A stretch of 64,000 bases of DNA, taken from assembly GCF_016863395.1 (NCBI RefSeq), contig NZ_BOOU01000067.1:1-64000 (forward strand), given 5' to 3'. Under the pieces are notes generated by a model, which did no database searches, was not told where the DNA came from, and worked only from the letters and a program-made list of their open reading frames with translations. The position numbers and the translations under genes were made by a program. Positions 26,809 to 34,694 of the stretch are shown one piece after another. The DNA comes from Sphaerisporangium rufum. Its GTDB lineage: Bacteria; Actinomycetota; Actinomycetes; Streptosporangiales; Streptosporangiaceae. How positions within the stretch are numbered: position 1 is the first letter of the stretch; each line of letters opens with the position of its first letter.

Positions 26809-27990
26809 ATGCGAACGCCGGTGCGTCCGCCGAACGAGGCGGCCGGGACGAGGAGCGTCACCGCACTGCTCACCGCTGTGATGGGCGTCTCCATGGTGCA
26901 GTTGTTCCTCATCGGGGCGCTCGGCCCGCACCTGGTACAGGCGGGCGTACCGCGCACGGTGCTCGGACTGACGACCACGGCGGGCTTCGGCGTCGCCGCC
27001 GCGCTGTCGTACACGGCGGGCCGATGGGTGGACCGGCTCGGTGCCCGCCGCTGCATCCTCGCCCTGCTGGTGATCGCGGCCGCGGCCCTGGCGCTGATCT
27101 CCGTCTCCGGTGGGCCGTGGATGCTGCTGCCGGCGGTGGCGCTGGGCGGGCTTCCGCAGGCGCTGGCCAATCCCGCGACCAACAAGGTGATCCTTGTCGT
27201 GGTCGAGCCCACCCGGCGCGGCGCGGTCACGGGCTGGAAACAGTCGGGCGTCCAACTCGGAGCGCTCGCGGCCGGACTGCCGCTGGCCATTGTCGCCGCG
27301 TGGGCGGGCTGGCGGGGTGCGGTCGCCGTCTCGGCGGCCATCGCCTTGCTCGTCGCGGTGTGGGCGGCACGCGTCCTGCCGCCCGACCCCGTGCGGGCCT
27401 ACTCGCCGCATTCGGTGGCGCCGCCCGCGAGCGGTGTCGCCGTCCTGGCCTTCTTCTCCTTCCTCCTCGGTTGCGCCATCGCGGCGGTCAACACCTACCT
27501 GTCGCTCTACGGGGCACAGCGGCTCGGGCTGAGCCCGGTGGTCGCGGGGTGGCTGGTCGCGGTGCTCGGCGTCACCGGTGTCGCCGGCAGAGTCGGCTGG
27601 GCACGCCGGGCCGGACGCGTACCCCGGGCCGATGCGCTGCTCGCCCCTTTGGCGGCCGGCGCCTGCGCGGCAGCCCTGCTGCTGTTCGCCTCCGGAAACG
27701 CGTCCGCCCTGGTGTGGGCGGGTGCGGCCGCCGTCGGGGCCTTCGCCGTCGCCGCCAACGCCGTCAGCATGGTCGCGGTGATCAGGCGGTCGGATCCGCG
27801 TACGGCCGGACGCGACTCCGCGCTCGTGTCGGCCGGCTTCTTCGCCGGCTTCGCCGCCGGGCCACCCCTGTTCGGGGTCGTGGTCGACGCCACCGGTTAT
27901 GGCCCCGCGTGGCTGCTGGTCGCCGGCGCGTTCGCCGCGGCGGCCGTCGTCGCGGCGCCTGCGTGGTTCGGATCGAGGGCACGACCGTGA
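26809..27990 (+). CDS. MFS transporter
   Basis: Twelve-helix major facilitator protein, 393 residues. The loop between helices 2 and 3 has the MFS A-like motif GRWVDRLGARRC. The fold is complete and without insertions. Substrate is unknown. The overlap (GTGA) with a GH88-like hydrolase gene suggests uptake of a disaccharide or other glycoside for that enzyme, but export cannot be excluded. ATG at 26809 follows GAGAGGAGAAG. Confidence 0.85.
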   Translation: MRTPVRPPNEAAGTRSVTALLTAVMGVSMVQLFLIGALGPHLVQAGVPRTVLGLTTTAGFGVAAALSYTAGRWVDRLGARRCILALLVIAAAALALISVSGGPWMLLPAVALGGLPQALANPATNKVILVVVEPTRRGAVTGWKQSGVQLGALAAGLPLAIVAAWAGWRGAVAVSAAIALLVAVWAARVLPPDPVRAYSPHSVAPPASGVAVLAFFSFLLGCAIAAVNTYLSLYGAQRLGLSPVVAGWLVAVLGVTGVAGRVGWARRAGRVPRADALLAPLAAGACAAALLLFASGNASALVWAGAAAVGAFAVAANAVSMVAVIRRSDPRTAGRDSALVSAGFFAGFAAGPPLFGVVVDATGYGPAWLLVAGAFAAAAVVAAPAWFGSRARP

Positions 27991-29021
27991 GCTGGGAGCG
28001 GCGGGCCCTCGGCCACATCCTGACGCGGGTGGCGGAGACGGAGTCGCGAGCCGCGCCACGATGGCCGCTGTACGCCGACCCGGCGTCGGGAAGCTGGACG
28101 ACCACCGCTCGCGGTTCATGGGCGGGCGGCTTCTGGGCTGGTCTGCTGTGGTTGCGCGTCATCGTGCACGGAGACGAGGGCGCCAGTGCCGCCGCGCGGT
28201 CGGCGGCACTGGCGCCCTGGCTCGATGCCGACACCGCGGCCCGAGGCCTGATCTTCTGGTACGGCACGTCCCTGGCGCGCGACCGCCCGGAGTCCGAAGC
28301 GCTGCGAGAGCGTGCGGCACAGGCCTGTCTGGACGCCTTCGATCCCACGCTGGGAATGGTGCCGTGGGGCACGGCGTTCGGAGGGCCCCGGGAGCTGGCC
28401 AGGGTCGACGCCCTGCCCGGCCTGGTGCCCCTGCTCGGCCTGGCCGGGCCGCCCGGGGACGCCGCCGCCGGTGCGCAGTTGCGCCTGCAGCTCGACCTGA
28501 CGGACGACGCGGCCGTCCCCGCGTGGGCGCGCCGACCGGACGGCACGTGGCGGCCCCATCCCGAACCGCCCTCCGGGTGGAGCCGCACCATCGGCTGGCT
28601 GGCGCTCGCCTGCGCCGACGCCGCGCACACCGGACAGGTTCTGCCACCCGGCGAGCTGCGCCAAATCCTCGCCCGGCCTTGCGTCGCGGCCCGCTTCGCT
28701 CCCGGCTCGCCCGCGGTGCCTCCCGCCTCGGCCGTGCGGCGGGGCGGTCCGCCCGACACCTCTGCCGCGGCCATCGAGGCCGTGGCGGCCCTCAAGCTGG
28801 CCGCGCTGGCCGAGGGCCGGGCCGCCTCCGCCCTGCGTGACCGGGCGGCGGGCGTGCTCGCCGAACTGGTGGGATCGCATCTGCGTGACGGCCGTCTGCT
28901 CGACGGCTGTTACGACCTCGTCCATGGTGTGGCCACCCGTCATGAGCTGGTGTGGGGAGATTTCTTCCTGGCCGCGGGCCTCGCGATGCTCATCGGGGCG
29001 ATCGGACCGTTCGCCTGCTGA
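27987..29021 (+). CDS. GH88/GH105-like (alpha/alpha)6-barrel hydrolase
   Basis: A 344-residue cytoplasmic protein resembling unsaturated glucuronyl hydrolases. SWAGGFWAGLLWL (about 41-53) matches the family's TxGFWPG motif, GWSRTIGWLALA the barrel-closing motif, DTSAAAIEAVAAL and LVWGDFFLAAGL the last two helices. The usual catalytic Asp in the DxGF motif and the second Asp are not evident at the expected places, so activity on unsaturated uronides is doubtful; it may act on another sugar or be non-hydrolytic. The start is GTG at 27987, overlapping the MFS stop. Its 3' end overlaps a decayed monooxygenase gene on the other strand by about 30 bases. Confidence 0.68.
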   Translation: MSWERRALGHILTRVAETESRAAPRWPLYADPASGSWTTTARGSWAGGFWAGLLWLRVIVHGDEGASAAARSAALAPWLDADTAARGLIFWYGTSLARDRPESEALRERAAQACLDAFDPTLGMVPWGTAFGGPRELARVDALPGLVPLLGLAGPPGDAAAGAQLRLQLDLTDDAAVPAWARRPDGTWRPHPEPPSGWSRTIGWLALACADAAHTGQVLPPGELRQILARPCVAARFAPGSPAVPPASAVRRGGPPDTSAAAIEAVAALKLAALAEGRAASALRDRAAGVLAELVGSHLRDGRLLDGCYDLVHGVATRHELVWGDFFLAAGLAMLIGAIGPFAC

Positions 29022-29351
29022 GCGTCGCGTCCAGCGCCGCGGCGAGCGCGTCTCCGGGATGGCCGGCCGGGGGTGGCGCCAGGCGACGTACCCGTCCGGC
29101 CTGATCAGGACCGCCCGCCGAAGGAGAAGTGCAGGCTCTCCTCGCGGGACCCCCTCTGCCACGACCTGGTCTTCCAGGCCGTAGCCGCGCAGCACCTCCA
29201 CGGTCCGGATGCTGAGCGCCCGGCCGTTGAGGAAGGGTGAGTTCGCGGGGTGTCTTTCGACCGGTGTTGCGGCGACTCCGGCCCGGGACCGGGCGATCGA
29301 CGTGCACAGGCCGACCGGTCCGCCCCCAACGATGAGCACGGGTGTGTCCAC
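28990..29351 (-). pseudogene. Decayed FAD-dependent aromatic monooxygenase
   Basis: Remnant of a PheA/TfdB/MhpA-type FAD monooxygenase (normally about 500 residues). A GTG at 29351 with GGAGGATCCT begins VDTPVLIVGGGPVGL (FAD GxGxxG motif), then PANSPFLNGRALSIRTVEVL. The reading frame is then lost: EESLHFSFGG is in a second frame. The sequence jumps directly to the family's C-terminal VLIRPDGYVAWR in the first frame and ends as GDALAAALDATL in a third. About 350 internal residues are missing and at least two frameshifts are present. The 3' end overlaps the GH88-like gene. It is a relic, probably of an aromatic polyketide or phenol hydroxylase. Confidence 0.82.
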
Positions 29352-29404
29352 AGGATCCTCCAGGGCGGGGGCGGCCACGGGCAGGGCCGCCCCTGGTCGG
29401 CGCG

Positions 29405-30223
29405 TCAGCTGAGTGCGGCGGTGAGGGCGTCGGCGTTGCGCTGGAACACCTCCAGCAGGTCGAGCCCCTGGCCGGGGAAGTTGTCGATGACCACCCGTTC
29501 GGCGTCGACGTTGGCCAGGGCGTCGCCTCCAGGCATCGCGGAGTTGTCCAGAATGAGCTGCGGCTTCTTGGCGGCCAGCTCGGAGACCTGACTCGCCGTG
29601 GGCGGCTGAGGGCCGTAGGTGCCCGCGGGGGTGGCGCCCGCGAGGTCGGCGGCCCAGGCGACGAACGCCTGGGTGACGACGACCGGCGGGGTCCCGCCCG
29701 CGGCGGCGCTGACCTTCTGCTTGAGCGCCGCGTACTCGGTGTCGAAGGAATCGATCCACTTCGTGGCGGCGTCAGCCGTGCCGAACTCGGCCCCCAGCCG
29801 CTGGACCTCGCTCTTGACCGTGGCGGGCGTGTTGTCCAGCGTCAGCGCGATCAGTTTCGCCTTGGATCCCGCCGCATCCTTGATCTTGCCGGCGAACCCT
29901 TCGAAGTCCGCATAGAGCACGATGTCGGCTTGGGCCACCTTGGCCAGGTCGGACGGTTTGGGGTCATAGTCGGGCGCGTGCTGGACGCCGGGAGGGACGA
30001 TGACGGCGACGTCGGTGGCTCCTGCCGCCCTGGCGAAGCCGGCCTCCCATGAGGACGCGGCCACGATCTTCAGTCCCTCGACCGTGGCGGCGGGAGTCGC
30101 CGCCGTGCCGCTCTGCTCGCCGCCGCAGGCGGCGGTGGCGAGGGCGACGGCGGCGGTGGCGGTGGCGGTGGCGGTGGCGGTGGCGGTGGCGACCACGAGG
30201 CGTAGCCGGTGCAGGGTGATCAT
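29405..30223 (-). CDS. Metal ABC importer binding lipoprotein (ZnuA/TroA-like)
   Basis: Cluster A-I solute-binding lipoprotein, 272 residues, for zinc/manganese-type importers. The lipobox is ATAAC. The hydrophobic core of the signal peptide is mostly a perfect Ala-Thr repeat encoded by six GCCACC units. The mature part has the family segment PDYDPKPSD and a central helix with SEVQRLGAEFG. It contains only one His in total (VQHAPDYDP); at the usual third-ligand site VVVTQAFVAWAA has Gln where zinc binders have His. Metal specificity is therefore unclear. The gene overlaps the permease stop (ATGA) and is last in an ATPase-permease-binding protein operon. Confidence 0.82.
   Translation of the reverse strand: MITLHRLRLVVATATATATATATAAVALATAACGGEQSGTAATPAATVEGLKIVAASSWEAGFARAAGATDVAVIVPPGVQHAPDYDPKPSDLAKVAQADIVLYADFEGFAGKIKDAAGSKAKLIALTLDNTPATVKSEVQRLGAEFGTADAATKWIDSFDTEYAALKQKVSAAAGGTPPVVVTQAFVAWAADLAGATPAGTYGPQPPTASQVSELAAKKPQLILDNSAMPGGDALANVDAERVVIDNFPGQGLDLLEVFQRNADALTAALS
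30155..30190 (-). repeat. Hexanucleotide tandem repeat in a signal-peptide coding region
   Basis: Six perfect copies of GGTGGC on the plus strand (GCCACC on the coding strand) encode (Ala-Thr)x6 in the hydrophobic core of the metal-binding lipoprotein's signal peptide. Copy-number change would alter the core by two residues per unit without a frameshift. Confidence 0.9.
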
Positions 30224-31053
30224 CGGGAGATGGCCTTTCTTCGTGGTGCGGAAACGGCGGGTAACGCATGGAGAAGGAGGGTGCACACCCCACCCAGGAG
30301 CACGAGCGTGGGTCCCGGCGGGAAGTCCAAGATCAACGAGATGAAGAAGCCGCCCACGTTGAACACGAGGCCGAAGATCACCGACCAGCGGATCATCGCG
30401 GGCAGGGAACGGCCGACGCGGCGTGCCGCCAGGGCCGGCAGCAGGGTCAGGGCGTCGACGAGCAGGGCTCCGGTCAGCCGGATCGCCGACGCGATGGCCA
30501 CGGCGACCACGACCAGCAGGATGAGGGTCAGCCGTTCGACCGCGACCCCCGAGCACAGCGCGAGCTCCCGATCGTGCAGGAGCAGGGCCAGATCACGGCG
30601 GCGCAGGACGTACAGCAGCGGGACGACGACCGCGAGCACCGCGAGCGCGAGCACGTCGGCGGGCCTAGTGGCCAGGATCGACCCCCACAGCAGCTCGAAG
30701 GCGCCGTTGGCGTTCACCCCCGAGAGCGACAGGACCAGCAGCGCGGCGGCGACCGCGAGCGTCATCAGCAGGCCCATCGCCCCGGAGAGGCCGGTGGCAC
30801 TGCGGGCGAGCGGGGTCAGCGCTCCGCCGGTCAGCCCGCACAGCACCAGCGCGCACAACAGCGGGTCGAGCCCGGTCAGCAGCCCGATCGCGATGCCCAG
30901 CAGCGCCACGTGCATCATCGCGAAGCGGACGGGCATGATGTCCAGCCCCACGATGAAGACCCCGACGATCGGCAGCGCGACGGACCCGAGCACCAGGGCG
31001 ACCAGGGCCAGCCGTACCGATGGGATGTCGAGCAGGACGCCGAGCGAGTTCAC
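30220..31053 (-). CDS. Metal ABC importer permease (ZnuB-like, ABC-3 family)
   Basis: Integral membrane subunit of the metal importer, 277 residues with about eight hydrophobic segments. The ABC-3 family pattern is visible in MPVRFAMMHVALLGIAIG and the LLVDALTLLPALAARR segment near the cytoplasmic coupling loop. The GTG start at 31053 overlaps the ATPase stop (GTGA), and its stop overlaps the binding-protein start (ATGA), so all three genes are translationally coupled. Confidence 0.88.
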   Translation of the reverse strand: MNSLGVLLDIPSVRLALVALVLGSVALPIVGVFIVGLDIMPVRFAMMHVALLGIAIGLLTGLDPLLCALVLCGLTGGALTPLARSATGLSGAMGLLMTLAVAAALLVLSLSGVNANGAFELLWGSILATRPADVLALAVLAVVVPLLYVLRRRDLALLLHDRELALCSGVAVERLTLILLVVVAVAIASAIRLTGALLVDALTLLPALAARRVGRSLPAMIRWSVIFGLVFNVGGFFISLILDFPPGPTLVLLGGVCTLLLHALPAVSAPRRKAISR

Positions 31054-31712
31054 GCGATCTCCCGCAACCGTCCGGCCGCCATCTCGGCGACCCGGCCGCA
31101 GGCCTCGACCATGGCCCGGTCGTGCGTGACCACCACGACCGTCACCGGGAGTTCCGCCAGCACGGCCGCCACCTGCTCCTGCCCCGCGAAGTCGAGCGCG
31201 GCCGTCGGCTCGTCGGCGAGCACCAGCCCGGCACCCGCCGCCACCTGACCCAGAGCGCGAGCCAGGTAGGCCCGCTGCAACTGGCCACCTGACAGCGTGC
31301 CGAGCGGGCGGTCGAGCAGGTCGCCGACGCCAAGCTCGCCGGCGGCACGCACCGACCGCTCCACGTGACCGCCGCTCGCGAGCAACTCGCTCAGCAGGAG
31401 CGGAAAGCGGCCTGCGGTCTGGCGCTGGGGCACCCAGGCCACCTCCGATCGGCGCCGGGCCCAGTCGGCCGTCCCGCCCGCCCGTGCTCCGCCGACCTCG
31501 ATCAGGCCGCTGGTCTCGCGGTGCAGGCCGAGGATCGCGCGGAGCAACGTGCTCTTGCCCGACCCGTTGGTGCCGGTGATGGCCAGATGCTCGCCGGGGG
31601 CAAGGTCGAGATCCACGCGATCCACCGCGGTGAGCCGGCCGTGCCGGCAGGTGACACCGGCGAGGCGGAGCGGGGCGGCGTGCGCGGACAGACCTCGGGG
31701 AGGTGATGACAT
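31050..31712 (-). CDS. Metal ABC importer ATPase (ZnuC-like)
   Basis: ATPase subunit, 220 residues. Walker A GTNGSGKST, Q-loop VPQRQ, signature LSGGQLQRA, Walker B LVLADEPTAALD and H-loop VVTHD are present. Two start codons are possible: ATG at 31718 lies one base after AGGAG, while ATG at 31712 lies seven bases after it, so 31712 is preferred. It is first gene of the metal importer operon; binding protein and permease follow. Confidence 0.9.
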   Translation of the reverse strand: MSSPPRGLSAHAAPLRLAGVTCRHGRLTAVDRVDLDLAPGEHLAITGTNGSGKSTLLRAILGLHRETSGLIEVGGARAGGTADWARRRSEVAWVPQRQTAGRFPLLLSELLASGGHVERSVRAAGELGVGDLLDRPLGTLSGGQLQRAYLARALGQVAAGAGLVLADEPTAALDFAGQEQVAAVLAELPVTVVVVTHDRAMVEACGRVAEMAAGRLREIA

Positions 31713-32023
31713 GGTCATGCTCCTGCGGCAGGCGGGTAGGCACGCGGCCCGGCGCGGACCACGGCGAAGGAACGGCGAAGGAACCGGTGGGCCAGGCGGC
31801 CGACCGGAATCGAGGCAAGCCGGCGATTGACGCGGCCGGCGCCGATCAGCGGCGGGATGACCTCGCGGCTACCCCGGAAGGGCGGTGCGCGACCCGAGCG
31901 GGCGAGTCATCGCCTACGCCGACCGCGGCGCACGGAATGACGCGACGTACCCCAGGTACGTTCCGTCGTGTCGCCCGATAGCGGCATACCGGCAGGAAAC
32001 GACATCGGAGACGTCGACAGATG
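31713..32023. other. Intergenic region upstream of the metal importer, with a dyad
   Basis: About 310 bases upstream of the importer ATPase and downstream of the last copper-locus gene. It contains the perfect inverted repeat ACGTACC-CCA-GGTACGT (31945-31961), flanked by further partial symmetry (GGAA at 31934-31937 and TTCC at 31961-31964; CACG at 31931 and CGTG at 31967). It could be the terminator of the copper locus or an operator for the importer. No canonical Zur or DtxR box was recognised. No gene is evident. Confidence 0.5.
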
Positions 32024-32608
32024 TCAGCCGGCCAGGAAGGACACCGGCGGCCCACGCCGGTGGATCGCCGAGGCGATCTCCCGCCTGCCGCGGTACGCCC
32101 GCGCACCCGCGATCGGCGACACCTGCTGCACGGGCGTCGTGACCGGCGTGGCGCCGCCGAGCAGCCGGCGCAGAACTGTGACCGGGCCCATGGCCAGCAA
32201 GCGCAGCAGAAGCCAGATCGCGACCTCGCCGCGGTGAAGCCACCAGCCGGAGATCGTCCCGATCACGAGATGCACCAGCGCCATGCCGATGCCGAGATGC
32301 CCGTGGTCGGGGTGAGTGCCGTGGGCGAGATGTTCCGCGCCTGACGTCGCCGTCCGGGCGAACAGCTCGTGAAGCAGTGCCTGAGTGCCGATGCTCGTTG
32401 TGAGCAGGACCTCCATCCGAGGCTCGTGTCCGCTGAGCGCGTACGCGAGCACCATGGCCACCAGGGCGCCGGCGCCCAGAACGCCCGGCGGCACCGAGCC
32501 GCCCCCGGCGAAGGCATGGCCACCCGCGGAGATGACGACGCACACCGTCGCGAAGACGAGGGCTCGCAGCACGCGCAGCACCGGATGCCGGGGGGACACG
32601 AACATCAT
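32024..32608 (-). CDS. Small polytopic membrane protein, paralogue A of copper locus
   Basis: A 194-residue protein with about four transmembrane segments and a His-rich loop (HLAHGTHPDHGHLGIGM). It is clearly homologous to the protein at 35472-36035. Shared features in order are a first helix ending in a His, the GGGSV turn, a conserved charged SG-x-E/R-x-M segment, LLHELF/VLHVLF, a His-rich loop, GM-x3-H, and W-x2-RGE-A in the last helix. Position at one end of the CopC-Dyp-PCuAC gene group and the His-rich loop suggest handling of a metal such as copper; function is unknown. Its start has AGG close to tandem ATG codons, so either Met is possible. Confidence 0.7.
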   Translation of the reverse strand: MMFVSPRHPVLRVLRALVFATVCVVISAGGHAFAGGGSVPPGVLGAGALVAMVLAYALSGHEPRMEVLLTTSIGTQALLHELFARTATSGAEHLAHGTHPDHGHLGIGMALVHLVIGTISGWWLHRGEVAIWLLLRLLAMGPVTVLRRLLGGATPVTTPVQQVSPIAGARAYRGRREIASAIHRRGPPVSFLAG

Positions 32609-32757
32609 CCTGTCAGCCTGACGCCTCGCCGAGAAGACCCATCGGAATCAGAGTGGTGAACATCGCCGGTGGACGTGTGGCTTGCCGCCAGGTCTCATCG
32701 GGTGGCTCACCACGTCTTACCACGATGGATCCGCCCACCCAGCCTCGTGAACATGTT

Positions 32758-33486
32758 CTAGGAGGCGGGCGGGCCCGCTCCCCTATGCGGGCCGGCGGGG
32801 TCCTGGCGCCGCCGGCCGCGGCGGCTGCCGACCCACCCCGCGGCCGCTATCGCGACCAGGAAGGCGGTCGCCCACAGCCAGCCGGGAATACCGGAAGATC
32901 CGGCAGCCGGATCGCTTCCTGCCGCCGGTGCGTCCGTCGCCGACGGGGCGTCGGTGGTCGTGGTCGTGGCCGTGACCGTGGCCGGCGGAGAAGCGGTCGG
33001 AGACGATGTCGCCGGCGGCGAGCCGGGTGACGGGGGCGTGCTCGAGACGGTGACGGTGAAAGGGATCTCCCCTTCGATGGGGTGACCGTCGGAGGACACC
33101 ACCCGCCAGCCAATCACGTATCGGCCCGGAGACAGTGGTCCGGTGACATCGACGAGCACCTTGGCCCCGTCCAGGCGCGGCTTGCCGATCGCGACCGCTC
33201 CCGCCGGGCCGCGCAGCACCATGGCCGGGAAGCGGACGCGGGCGGTGTACTCCAACTCGACGCGATCGAGACCGGAGATCTCGGCGTTCCGCTCGGGAGA
33301 GCTGCGCTTGAGCTGGTCGTGCGCGGCGGCGGGGAAGGCCGTCAGACCCGACAACAGCCCCCAGCACGCCAACATCGCCAGCACGGTGGCCATGCGACAC
33401 CACCGCACCGACCGGAGCGGCCGGGCGGTTCGCCGGCGAACGCGGGCGGGGGTGATGGCCGGATGGCGGATGATCGGGAAACTCAT
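32758..33486 (-). CDS. CopC-domain copper-binding membrane-anchored protein
   Basis: Exported copper-resistance CopC-like protein, 242 residues. An N-terminal signal region with hydrophobic segment (about 34-54) ends AAA-HDQLKRSSP, placing the family's N-terminal copper-ligand His at the mature N-terminus. A beta-sandwich follows to about residue 155 (YVIGWRVVSSDGHPIEGE, with the second His ligand in DGH). Then come a Thr/Pro/Ala linker and a C-terminal transmembrane helix (IPGWLWATAFLVAIAAAGWV) with a basic cytoplasmic tail. Its ATG at 33486 overlaps the Dyp peroxidase stop (ATGA). Confidence 0.88.
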   Translation of the reverse strand: MSFPIIRHPAITPARVRRRTARPLRSVRWCRMATVLAMLACWGLLSGLTAFPAAAHDQLKRSSPERNAEISGLDRVELEYTARVRFPAMVLRGPAGAVAIGKPRLDGAKVLVDVTGPLSPGRYVIGWRVVSSDGHPIEGEIPFTVTVSSTPPSPGSPPATSSPTASPPATVTATTTTTDAPSATDAPAAGSDPAAGSSGIPGWLWATAFLVAIAAAGWVGSRRGRRRQDPAGPHRGAGPPAS

Positions 33487-34694
33487 GTCAGCAGGCCCTC
33501 GCCGATCCAGCCACCGGAGTCGCAACCCGGCGGGATGGCGAACACGGCCGAGCCGACCGGCGTGGTCCACTCGTTCAGCAGGTCGACCTCGGCCAGCCGC
33601 CTCTGGACCGGCAAGAACTGGCGGGTGATGTCGGCCTGGTAGGAGGCGAAGACCAGCCCGCTGTCGGCGTGTCCGCCTGCGGACAGACCCTCGTCGTAGT
33701 TGTAGACCCGGCGGTAGATCCGCAGGGCGGGGTCGGCGGTGTGCGCCCGGCGGATGTGGGCGTATTCGGAGATGGCCGGCAGCCCTACCGCGTTCAGCTT
33801 GGTGAAATCGGGTTCGTCGTGCTCGCGGGTACCCGTGAGCGGAGCACCGTTGTCCATACGGCGGCCGATGGTGAACTCCTTTGCGGTCCGATCGGCGGCG
33901 TCCCAGGTCTCCATTTCGGCCCGGATGCGCCGTAGTACCAGGGTGGTGCCGCCATGCAACCAGTCCGGTCCCTCACGCACCCACACCGCGCGGTCGAATT
34001 CGGGGGTGCCAGGCACCGGGTTGACGGTGCCGTCCAGCTGGCCCATGACGTTGCGCTGGGTCTGCCCGGCCTCCTGGATCCCGACGCCGCGCCGGAACCC
34101 GCGCTGCGTCCAGCGCACCCGCGTGAAGGCGCGAACGTCCTTGACGATCATGCGTAGAGCGTGTGTGACGGTCATCGGGTCGTCAGCGCAGATCTGCACC
34201 AACAGGTCACCGCCGCTCCAGCGCTTGTCCAGCTTGTCGATGGAGAAGCCGGGCAGGGGGGCGATCTGCCTCGGGCGAAGGCCGACCGTGCCGGCCGCCT
34301 CGAACAGGCCGGGGCCGAAGCCGAAGGTGACGGTCAACCGGGCGGGCAGCACCGCCAGTTCCGGCTCGGTATCCGCCAGCGCCGGCCTTCCCTCGGCCAG
34401 GCGGCGGGCGTCATCGGTCAACAGCCGCATCATGCGTCCAAGACCCTCCCGGTCGACTCCGGTGCGCAGATCCAGGCCGACGAAGACGGCATGCGCCTGC
34501 GGGCTGGTGGCGATTCCGGCCTGGTGCGATCCGTGGAACGGCTCGACCGCGGTTCCGGACCGCGCGGCCGGAGCCTGCGCGGTGGCGGAAGCCGGGGTGA
34601 AGGCGTGCGCGGTCAGGGCGCCTGCCGCAGCGGCGCCGGAGGTCAGCAGGCCCCGCCGGGTGAGCGGGAGCCCGCCGGTTCGACGGTCCGCCAT
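33483..34694 (-). CDS. Tat-exported Dyp-type heme peroxidase (DtpA/EfeB-like)
   Basis: Dye-decolourising peroxidase, 403 residues. A twin-arginine signal (LTRRGLLTSGAA) precedes the two ferredoxin-like halves of the fold. The distal GxxDG motif is present as MGQLDGTVNP, with the heme-ligand His in SEYAHIRRAH and the distal Arg region DITRQFLPVQ. The C-terminal GSAVFAIPPGC fits the EfeB/DtpA branch. Family members use H2O2 to oxidise dyes or, in EfeB-like enzymes, protoporphyrinogen/heme. In Streptomyces lividans, DtpA is linked with the copper chaperone ECuC and Sco in maturation of the copper oxidase GlxA. The same CopC-Dyp-PCuAC neighbourhood here suggests a similar extracellular copper/peroxidase role. 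Start and stop overlap both neighbours. Confidence 0.92.
   Translation of the reverse strand: MADRRTGGLPLTRRGLLTSGAAAAGALTAHAFTPASATAQAPAARSGTAVEPFHGSHQAGIATSPQAHAVFVGLDLRTGVDREGLGRMMRLLTDDARRLAEGRPALADTEPELAVLPARLTVTFGFGPGLFEAAGTVGLRPRQIAPLPGFSIDKLDKRWSGGDLLVQICADDPMTVTHALRMIVKDVRAFTRVRWTQRGFRRGVGIQEAGQTQRNVMGQLDGTVNPVPGTPEFDRAVWVREGPDWLHGGTTLVLRRIRAEMETWDAADRTAKEFTIGRRMDNGAPLTGTREHDEPDFTKLNAVGLPAISEYAHIRRAHTADPALRIYRRVYNYDEGLSAGGHADSGLVFASYQADITRQFLPVQRRLAEVDLLNEWTTPVGSAVFAIPPGCDSGGWIGEGLLT

Noticed and set aside
30155-30190. A short CRISPR-like or regulatory repeat
   Set aside because: It is a perfect hexamer inside a coding region that specifies Ala-Thr pairs in a signal peptide.
31846-32106. 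Small open frames in the 31.7-32.0 kb gap
   Set aside because: No ribosome-binding site, no domain and composition biased toward Arg; treated as intergenic.
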